Assembly (NCBI GenBank): GCA_015494035.1
Contig: WGBZ01000004.1
Location: forward strand, 1-5,761
Reading direction: 5' to 3'
Origin: Lysobacterales bacterium
Lineage (GTDB): Bacteria > Pseudomonadota > Gammaproteobacteria > Xanthomonadales > Marinicellaceae
Length of the DNA: 5,761 nt
The notes under the pieces were generated by a model. That model was given only the letters and a program-made list of their open reading frames with translations, was not told the origin of the DNA and made no database searches. The position numbers were made by a program, and so were the translations under genes. Each line of letters opens with the position of its first letter. Within the stretch, counting starts at the first letter, position 1. This document shows, one piece after another, positions 1 through 5,265 of the stretch.

Positions 1-1
1 C

Positions 2-925
2 GTGGTGCCCAAAGAAAAGGGAGAACTCAAGGATCAACGCGTTTACCTGCGGGAAGTCCAGCGCAAGGGCCAGTTTGTGCGCCAGCGGGCGGAAGACTTG
101 CAACAAGGTCGGAAAATTCTCCCCCGTGGCCACCGTTTGCGCCCTCAGGACCTGGGCCTGATTGCCTCGGTGGGCTGCACCAAAGTGGCGGTGCAATCAC
201 CGGTTCAGGTCAGCCTGTTCACTGGTGGTGATGAAATCATCCAGCCCGGTGATCTGGCGCCTGGCGCCGACTTGCCCATGGGCAAAATCTTTGACTCGGT
301 GCGCTACACCCTGCAGGGTTTGTTGCAGCGCCAGGGTTGTCAGATCAAACTGGCCGCGGCCTTGCCCGATGACCCGCAGGCGATCCGCACGGCCTTGCTG
401 GCAGCGGCCCGGCCCGGGGAAGTCATTATCACCAATGGCGGCATTTCGGCCGGCGACAAGGACTTTATTCGTGATGTTCTGCAGCAACACGGGCAGGTGA
501 TATTCCACAAGGTGCGTATGAAACCCGGGTTTCCCTTCATGCTGGCTGAACTGAACGGGGCACTGGTGTTTGCCCTGCCGGGTAATCCGGTTTCCAGCTT
601 TGCTACCTACAGTCAACTGGTGTTGCCGGCTTTGCGCGAACTGGAGGGCGAAAGCGCCACCTCACCATTGCAATTCGAAGCCCGCATTGACCAGAAACTG
701 AGCAAATCCCACTACCGGCGCGAATTTGTTCGCGGCGCCCTGCGCTATGAAGCCGGTGCCGGTTTTGCCGTGTCCGTGTGCGGTAGCCAGAGTTCCGGAC
801 GCCTGTCTTCGGTGACCCAGGCCAACTGCTTTATTGTGCTGGATGAAACCCCGGTTGAGTTGCAAGCTGGTGACCGGGTGACGGTGCAACGGTTCTGTGA
901 TCTGTTCAATCCGCATGGGCTCTGA
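2..925 (+). CDS. moeA: Molybdopterin molybdenumtransferase MoeA, 5'-truncated by the window edge
   Basis: MoeA inserts molybdate into adenylylated molybdopterin, the last general step of molybdenum cofactor synthesis in the cytoplasm. The visible 307 residues align by eye with E. coli MoeA from about its residue 110 to the C-terminus, so about 105-110 residues lie before the window; the GTG at base 2 is an internal codon, not a credible start. Numbering from base 2, family active-site positions are present: D32 (QRAED), E78 (TGGDE), D123 (PDDP), D154 (GDKDF), K170 and K174 (HKVRMKPG), and P193/P196 (LPGNPVSS). Spacings of 16 (D154-K170) and 19 (K174-P193) match my recollection of E. coli D259-K275 and K279-P298. 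The C-terminal domain IV runs from about 220 to 307, with a typical GSQSSGRLSSV and NCFIVL segment. Odd points: the usual DSN or DTN motif reads DSV (98-100), and the usual KPGKP reads KPGFP. The stop TGA at 923-925 lies 4 bases before the likely next start, which points to an operon. Identification is secure. Confidence 0.97.
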   Translation: MVPKEKGELKDQRVYLREVQRKGQFVRQRAEDLQQGRKILPRGHRLRPQDLGLIASVGCTKVAVQSPVQVSLFTGGDEIIQPGDLAPGADLPMGKIFDSVRYTLQGLLQRQGCQIKLAAALPDDPQAIRTALLAAARPGEVIITNGGISAGDKDFIRDVLQQHGQVIFHKVRMKPGFPFMLAELNGALVFALPGNPVSSFATYSQLVLPALRELEGESATSPLQFEARIDQKLSKSHYRREFVRGALRYEAGAGFAVSVCGSQSSGRLSSVTQANCFIVLDETPVELQAGDRVTVQRFCDLFNPHGL

Positions 926-929
926 GGGC

Positions 930-2036
930 ATGTCAGCCATTCAGTCCGTGAGTCCTCAACAGGCGCTGGCGCTGCAAGCGCAAGGCGCGCTGATGCTGGA
1001 TGTGCGTACACCAGCCGAATGGCACACCGGCGTGGCCCCCAAAGCACTGTGCCTGAGCCTGGCATCGCTGCTAAACGGTGATGAACAGGCCTGTCAGTCA
1101 TTACCGGCGGACAAAAACACGCCAGTGATGCTCGTGTGCGAAACCAGTCAGCGTTCGCAGCAAGCCGCCGGGCTTCTGGCACAACGCGGCTACCGTAATC
1201 TGGCGGTGGTCAGCGGTGGCATGGCAGCCTGGCGAACGCATGGCCTGCCGCTGGAACAGCCGCCGGTGGACGAAGCGGCGTTACGCTATGACCGCCATTT
1301 GCGGCTGCCGCAATGGGGTCATTCGGCGCAGCAGAAACTTGGTGATGCGCATGTGTTGATGGTGGGTGCCGGGGGATTGGGTTCGCCTGCGGCTTTGTAC
1401 CTCACCGCCGCCGGCGTGGGGCATTTGACCGTGGTGGATGACGACACGGTGGAACTGTCCAACCTGCAACGGCAGGTGCTGCACAGCACGGAAACCCTGG
1501 GCCAACCCAAGGTGAAGTCGGCCGCCGGTCAATTGCATGCCTTGAACCCCTTGGTAAAGCTGACCACTGTTGAACAACGCCTCACTGCCGACACCATTGA
1601 TGCCTTGCTGGCGGGCGTGGATGTGGTGCTGGATGGTTCAGATAACCTGCAAACACGCTACCTGGTGAATGAAAGGTGCCAGCAAAGGGGCATCCCGCTG
1701 GTCTATGCCGCGGTTTTCCAGTTCGAAGGCCAGGTGGCCAGTTTCGACTTTCGCCAGCCAGATTCCCCTTGCTACGCCTGCCTTTTTCCGCCCAGTCAGG
1801 CGGCGGAACCGGCCAATTGCTCGCAAGTGGGTGTGCTCGGTGTGGTGCCGGGCGTTGCCGGAACCCTGCAAGCCAGTGAAGCCATCAAGCTCATCACCGG
1901 CATTGGTGAAAGCCTCAGTGGGCATTTGTTGACCTTTGATTTGCTGGAAAACCGCTTTCGCCGTTTGGTGTTGAAAAAGGACGCTCGCTGTGCGGTGTGT
2001 TCCAAACAAACAATCGGCCCGCAGCGTCAGTCATAA
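930..2036 (+). CDS. moeB: Rhodanese-MoeB/ThiF fusion, molybdopterin-synthase adenylyltransferase
   Basis: This is an E1-like enzyme that adenylates the C-terminal glycine of a ubiquitin-like sulfur carrier (MoaD, possibly ThiS), fused to a rhodanese sulfurtransferase domain. From ATG 930 the protein has 368 residues. Residues about 5-108 are the rhodanese domain: DVRTPAEW near 24-31 and the active-site loop CETSQRS (70-76) with its cysteine intact, then the SGGMAAW segment. Residues about 113-358 are the ThiF/MoeB domain: RYDRHLRLPQ, nucleotide loop GAGGLGS (146-152), D170 before DDTVELSNLQRQ, K194/K196, DGSDN (235-239), C297 in NCSQVG, and two zinc-ligand pairs C281/C284 (CYAC) and C354/C357 (CAVC). 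Start choice: GTG 897 and ATG 915 are in frame but overlap moeA and have no Shine-Dalgarno. ATG 930 fits the domain start best, although GAGGG at 924-928 is only one base away, so translation may rely on coupling with moeA. MoeB is preferred over ThiF because of the moeA neighbour; a dual carrier specificity is possible. Confidence 0.92.
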   Translation: MSAIQSVSPQQALALQAQGALMLDVRTPAEWHTGVAPKALCLSLASLLNGDEQACQSLPADKNTPVMLVCETSQRSQQAAGLLAQRGYRNLAVVSGGMAAWRTHGLPLEQPPVDEAALRYDRHLRLPQWGHSAQQKLGDAHVLMVGAGGLGSPAALYLTAAGVGHLTVVDDDTVELSNLQRQVLHSTETLGQPKVKSAAGQLHALNPLVKLTTVEQRLTADTIDALLAGVDVVLDGSDNLQTRYLVNERCQQRGIPLVYAAVFQFEGQVASFDFRQPDSPCYACLFPPSQAAEPANCSQVGVLGVVPGVAGTLQASEAIKLITGIGESLSGHLLTFDLLENRFRRLVLKKDARCAVCSKQTIGPQRQS

Positions 2037-2077
2037 GGGCGCTTAGGCCGGCCAGTCACCCTTAATCTTCAGAACTC

Positions 2078-2081
2078 AGGA
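2078..2081 (+). promoter_or_regulatory. Shine-Dalgarno for the old yellow enzyme gene
   Basis: AGGA lies 7 bases before ATG 2089. It selects this start over the out-of-frame ATG at 2084 and shows that the gene can initiate independently of moeB, even if it shares a transcript. Confidence 0.7.
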
Positions 2082-2088
2082 AAATGCC

Positions 2089-3153
2089 ATGAGCAGTGAT
2101 CCCAGACCCATGCCTTACCCGCACCTGTTTCAACCCGTGGTGTTGTCAGAAAGCCTGGCTTTACCCAATTCCGTGGTGATGGCGCCTTTGACCCGTTGCT
2201 TTGCCGGCGAAGGCCTGGTGCCCACGGATGAAATGGCCAGCTATTACGCCAAACGGGCCGATGCCGGACTGATTGTTTCCGAAGCCACCATCATCTCACC
2301 TGAAGCACAAGGCTATCCCGACACGCCGGGTATTTTCTCCCCCGAACAGATTGCCGGTTGGAAGAAAGTTACTGCCGCTGTGCAGGCCAACGGAGGGCGG
2401 ATATTCAACCAGCTCTGGCACCTGGGCCGGGTGGCGCACAGCCATTACACTGGCACCCAGCCGGTGGCGCCTTCGGCCATTGCCTGGCAGGGTCGAGTAC
2501 CGCGATCCCCTGGGCTGGAATACGAAATGCCCCGCGAACTGAGCACCGAAGAGGTCAGGGTGTTGGTGAAAAAGTACGCCCAGGCCGCCAGCAATGCTCT
2601 CGAAGCCGGTTTTGACGGGGTCGAAATCCATGGTGCCAATGGCTACCTGATTGACCAGTTTTTGCGCCAGCAAACCAACCAGCGCAGTGATGAATACGGC
2701 GGCAGCCTGAAAAACCGGGCCCGCTTTGCGCTGGAAGTCACCGATGTGGTCATTGATGCCGTGGGCGCTGATAAAGTCGGTATCCGCCTGTCACCCAATG
2801 CCCACGTGCACCTGGAACACAGCCCCGGGGACGAAGACACTTTTATTTATCTGTTAGAAGAATTGGGCACACGCGGGCTGGCCTATGTGCACGAAGGCGC
2901 CTTTGACGACCACATCGAATACGATTACCTGGGCGGGCGGGCCTCGGCTTTCCTCAGAAAACATTACCCGGGCAACGTAATTGCCTGCGGCAGCCTCGGG
3001 TTTGAGGAAGCCGATGCCATGCTGAAAAATGGCCAGACTGATCTGGTGGCCATCGGTCGTCCGTTTATCGCCAACCCCGACCTGATGCACAAACTACAAA
3101 CCGGCGCAGACACCACCGTGTTTGACCAGGACATGCCCAAGCACCTGGTCTGA
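2089..3153 (+). CDS. Old yellow enzyme family NAD(P)H:flavin oxidoreductase (class I, NemA-like ene-reductase)
   Basis: This is a predicted soluble FMN-dependent TIM-barrel oxidoreductase of 354 residues, the usual length for the family. Members reduce activated C=C bonds, nitro groups or nitrate esters with NAD(P)H; the natural substrate cannot be read from sequence. Visible motifs: N-terminal MAPLTR (31-36), SEATIIS (64-70), FNQLWHLGR (106-114), the substrate-binding and proton-donor segment HGANGYLIDQFL (181-192) with H181, N184 and Y186 in the OYE His/Asn/Tyr arrangement, RSDEYGGSLKNRARF (199-213), VGIRLSP (230-236, R233 for FMN), and the phosphate-binding GSLGF (301-305) and AIGRPFIANPDL (321-332). 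The N-terminal loop after APLTR is compact, CFAGEGLVPTD. There is no YqjM-like cysteine motif, which favours class I over the thermophilic-like class. No signal peptide is seen. The start is supported by AGGA at 2078-2081 with 7-base spacing. The 52-base gap after moeB holds no clear terminator or promoter, so read-through is possible. The family call is secure; NemA orthology is not claimed. Confidence 0.95.
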   Translation: MSSDPRPMPYPHLFQPVVLSESLALPNSVVMAPLTRCFAGEGLVPTDEMASYYAKRADAGLIVSEATIISPEAQGYPDTPGIFSPEQIAGWKKVTAAVQANGGRIFNQLWHLGRVAHSHYTGTQPVAPSAIAWQGRVPRSPGLEYEMPRELSTEEVRVLVKKYAQAASNALEAGFDGVEIHGANGYLIDQFLRQQTNQRSDEYGGSLKNRARFALEVTDVVIDAVGADKVGIRLSPNAHVHLEHSPGDEDTFIYLLEELGTRGLAYVHEGAFDDHIEYDYLGGRASAFLRKHYPGNVIACGSLGFEEADAMLKNGQTDLVAIGRPFIANPDLMHKLQTGADTTVFDQDMPKHLV

Positions 3154-3197
3154 TTTATCACGCTTCTACTACCCGTTTTTCAGGCAGAAAGCGGTGC

Positions 3198-5117
3198 TTA
3201 TTCGCCAATGTCGATGCGTTTGTTGTCGCTCTGGGCTTCGCGGCGCAGGGCGTTGATGACATTCAGGTTCAGGCGATAATTCGAGTCTAGAAAACTCCCT
3301 TCAGGCGGTGCCGGCCAGTGGCTTTTGTCCACCTGGCCGTACCAGTTCAGCGCCGCTTCGACCACTGGCTGACGCCCGTTGGCATCGGCAATGAAGTCAA
3401 ACGGCTTGAGGATATGATGTAGCCGGGCAAAATCCGGGCCTTCGGCTTGCAGGGCTGCGGCGATGCGGCTTAGGCTCTGGTGGGCAAAGCGGCGGATGGC
3501 CGGGTAGTTGTCCTGCAAGGCCAGCAGCAGGTGTGGGATGAGAAAGTGCCGCCGGCTGAAGGGTAGGGTTTCTTCATGACGGCTCATGTTCCAGGCCGCC
3601 AGGCCCCGCTCCACCGGGTCACCCGAATGCAGCTTGACCACACTCGGAAGTCGGCCGGTAGCGCGGTAATCAGACGGGCTTGCGGCGGCATCCGGCCACA
3701 GTGTGCGGGTTTTTTCCAGCACCCAGTTATCGGTTTTGTCCTGATGGCAGTTGATGCAGGCGTTGGGCTTGCCCTGGGCAAATTCCTGCGCTGGTTGCGG
3801 GTTGCTGATGTGGTGATCGCGGTGATAGGTCATGATGCCGTAAACGCGCTCTGGCATGTGGCAGTTGTAGCACAACGCCCCTTCAGAGTCCGCTTCATGA
3901 CCGCTGTGCTCGCTGACTGCGTAAACCAGCTCGGCGTGGCATTGGGCACAGGCCTGGTTGCTGCGTTGCTTTTCTTCCAGCATCCCTTTGGGATCACCGC
4001 TGTGCATGGCATGGCAGCTGATGCAAGTTAGCTCACCCTGCTGGTAACAAGCCGACTGCAGCAGGCCCTGGTATTCGTAAGCTGTCAACCGGGGCGTGCC
4101 ATCGGGCCAGAAACGGCTGGCGAAAATGTCAGACGGCTTGCCCTGGATGGTGGAGTGCTGCCAGACGGGATTGACGTGATCGCCCAGTGGGTCGCCGGGG
4201 CGGAAAGTGGGGCCTTTTTCCACCCAGTGACGGGCCTGATCAAGTGTTTTCGGCGTGCGTTGTCCATGACACTGGCCGCAGATTTCGACGCTGCGCTCTT
4301 TACTCAAGCGGGCCGGATTGACAATGCTTCGGTCGCCGCTGTCGGTCAGCGCCTGCCAGTATTTGCGCAAGGGATTGAGTCTTTCGGCGGCCACGTGTGC
4401 CTCGCCACCGGCGTGGCAGCTTTCACAGGCGATGCCCAGTTCGGCCACGTGAGACGCATAACGCGCGTTCTGGCGCAAATTCAACGGCTGGCCGTGCTTG
4501 ACGTTGTCCACCAGTTGTTCATAGTTGTTCATGCCCGGTTGCACGCCGGTGTTGTGGCAGAAGATGCAGTTCTGGTTCCACAGCGCGGTGTGATTGTCGA
4601 AAGGCTGGTTGTCAGAACCCAAAAATACGCCGTTCATGTGCACCCAGCGTTGATCGCCCATGTGCCACAGCATTTCCAGGCGGTAATAGTTGCCGTCGGT
4701 GTAGGGCGTTTGCGCCAGGTATTGCTGGTAGCGGCGAGAACCCACGGTACGGCTGACCTCAAGCGTGTTCAGCAGCGTTTGGCCGCTCTTGTCGTAGTAT
4801 TCGAAATAATAGCGGTCGCCCTTGCGCACCGGGCGTATGGTGTAGCCCCAGTAACTGTATTTCTTGCCGTTGAAGTCACCCAGAACGGTTTCTGGCGTGG
4901 CTTCCTGGGTCATGCTGCGGTGATAAGTTTTGGCCCAGCTCTGATAGCGGTCCTCGTGGCACTCGCGGCATGGCTGGCTGCCGGTATAGCCGGTCTGGTG
5001 AAAATCCACCGGTTTTTGCAGGGATTGGTGCGCCAGCAGGAACCCGCCGGCCACGGTGGCAGTCAGAAGCAAAACGGCCAGTAGTGGCCAGTGTCTTTTG
5101 GCGAGGGGGAAACCCAT
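3198..5117 (-). CDS. Octaheme c-type cytochrome, exported or membrane-anchored, with haem-free helical C-terminus
   Basis: The protein has 639 residues with eight CXXCH covalent haem sites, at cysteines 50, 184, 231, 280, 365, 390, 416 and 454; no CXXCK or longer variants are seen. The N-terminus has basic residues (KRH, 7-9) then a hydrophobic stretch (about 11-29) without a clear A-x-A cleavage site, so it is either a signal peptide or an uncleaved anchor holding the protein on the periplasmic side. Between haems 1 and 2 lies a 130-residue aromatic, probably beta-rich insert containing VGSRRYQQYL and WVHMNGVFLG, followed by the WNQNCIFCHNTG motif. This layout resembles poorly characterised multiheme cytochromes that often carry TPR or HEAT-like C-termini. 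Residues about 480-639 contain no CXXCH, and a segment near 525-557 looks HEAT-like. Role: periplasmic electron transfer or a reductase; the substrate is unknown. It is a single gene, convergent to the oxidoreductase and divergent from the lolC-like gene. The start is fixed because an in-frame stop lies five codons upstream (5130-5132) with no other start codon between; its Shine-Dalgarno is weak. Confidence 0.9.
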   Translation of the reverse strand: MGFPLAKRHWPLLAVLLLTATVAGGFLLAHQSLQKPVDFHQTGYTGSQPCRECHEDRYQSWAKTYHRSMTQEATPETVLGDFNGKKYSYWGYTIRPVRKGDRYYFEYYDKSGQTLLNTLEVSRTVGSRRYQQYLAQTPYTDGNYYRLEMLWHMGDQRWVHMNGVFLGSDNQPFDNHTALWNQNCIFCHNTGVQPGMNNYEQLVDNVKHGQPLNLRQNARYASHVAELGIACESCHAGGEAHVAAERLNPLRKYWQALTDSGDRSIVNPARLSKERSVEICGQCHGQRTPKTLDQARHWVEKGPTFRPGDPLGDHVNPVWQHSTIQGKPSDIFASRFWPDGTPRLTAYEYQGLLQSACYQQGELTCISCHAMHSGDPKGMLEEKQRSNQACAQCHAELVYAVSEHSGHEADSEGALCYNCHMPERVYGIMTYHRDHHISNPQPAQEFAQGKPNACINCHQDKTDNWVLEKTRTLWPDAAASPSDYRATGRLPSVVKLHSGDPVERGLAAWNMSRHEETLPFSRRHFLIPHLLLALQDNYPAIRRFAHQSLSRIAAALQAEGPDFARLHHILKPFDFIADANGRQPVVEAALNWYGQVDKSHWPAPPEGSFLDSNYRLNLNVINALRREAQSDNKRIDIGE

Positions 5118-5138
5118 TGGCCCGATTGTTCATATATG

Positions 5139-5154
5139 CCTTGTGATTGCAAGG
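5139..5154. promoter_or_regulatory. Short inverted repeat in the divergent cytochrome/lolC region
   Basis: CCTTG and CAAGG flank a 6-base spacer (16 bases in all), 22 bases upstream of the cytochrome start. The position between two divergent genes suits an operator, but five-base arms can arise by chance, and it matches no consensus I recognise (not a good FNR or CRP site). Confidence 0.2.
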
Positions 5155-5175
5155 GCGATGGGTGAAAATTCCAGC

Positions 5176-5208
5176 ACGGGCCTCGCGGCCTGTTATTTTA
5201 TTGTTTTT
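5176..5208 (+). terminator. Terminator-like hairpin with T-rich tail upstream of the lolC-like gene
   Basis: Bases 5176-5182 (ACGGGCC) pair with 5187-5193 (GGCCTGT), giving seven pairs including one G-U, around a four-base loop TCGC. The next 15 bases (5194-5208) contain 12 T. This has the form of a rho-independent terminator for plus-strand transcripts. No plus-strand gene ends here; the gene upstream is the cytochrome on the minus strand. It could block antisense transcription coming out of the cytochrome gene or act as an attenuator if a promoter lies before 5176. The stem is short, so confidence is modest. Confidence 0.45.
5191..5199 (+). promoter_or_regulatory. Possible extended -10 promoter element for the lolC-like gene
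   Basis: TGT followed by TATTTT (5194-5199) matches an extended -10 (TGn plus a near-consensus hexamer). No good -35 is seen; the nearest, TTCCAG at 5169-5174, matches only three positions at 19-base spacing. Transcription would begin near 5206, giving a leader of about 60 bases. The same bases form the tail of a hairpin (5176-5193), so this may be a coincidence of T-rich sequence. Confidence 0.3.
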
Positions 5209-5255
5209 ACCCTCAGTGCTTCAAGCAGGGAGGTGTCAACAAAAGCCTGAATGTC

Positions 5256-5260
5256 AAGGA
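5256..5260 (+). promoter_or_regulatory. Shine-Dalgarno deciding the lolC-like start
   Basis: AAGGA lies 5 bases before ATG 5266. It falls inside the coding sequence that would result from the in-frame ATG at 5251, so 5266 is the better start. A second purine-rich run, GGGAGG at 5228-5233, is 17 bases before ATG 5251, too far to serve it well. Confidence 0.7.
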
Positions 5261-5265
5261 ACCGC

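Noticed and set aside
745..1182. Minus-strand open frame across the moeA/moeB junction
   Set aside because: It crosses two well-supported genes in antisense and its product resembles nothing recognisable.
2046..2053. GGCCGGCC palindrome between moeB and the old yellow enzyme gene
   Set aside because: An 8-base GC palindrome without a T tract or longer stem is expected by chance in DNA of this composition.
3139..3199. Possible bidirectional terminator between the convergent genes: AAGCACC/GGTGCTT 7-base inverted repeat and CGCTTCT/AGAAAGCG
   Set aside because: The arms are 47 and 18 bases apart, the second pair needs a bulge, and neither is followed by a T tract in the right place (the T run 3176-3180 lies within the loop). 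I cannot support a terminator here.
3576..4031. Plus-strand open frame of 151 codons opposite the cytochrome 3' half
   Set aside because: It is antisense to haem sites 5-8, has no Shine-Dalgarno or recognisable domain, and its composition is explained by the codon pattern of the real gene.
4155..5084. Long plus-strand open frame of 309 codons opposite the cytochrome gene
   Set aside because: Its translation is a run of Ala, Val and Leu with no family motif, and it lies exactly antisense to a gene with eight haem motifs. It is a shadow of GC-rich coding sequence.
5131..5153. Minus-strand sigma-70 promoter for the cytochrome (TTGCAA with TATATG)
   Set aside because: The two hexamers are only 10 bases apart, and a start from TATATG would leave a leader of about 7 bases. 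No better -35 exists at 16-18 bases.
5056..5250. Small plus-strand open frame ending directly before the lolC-like gene
   Set aside because: It begins inside the antisense of the cytochrome, has no ribosome site, and its TGA next to ATG 5251 simply reflects the same reading frame as lolC. No leader-peptide pattern was seen.
5251..5265. ATG 5251 as the start of the lolC-like gene
   Set aside because: It is in frame but has no well-placed Shine-Dalgarno, whereas AAGGA sits correctly for ATG 5266; the extra MSRNR residues do not extend any family motif.
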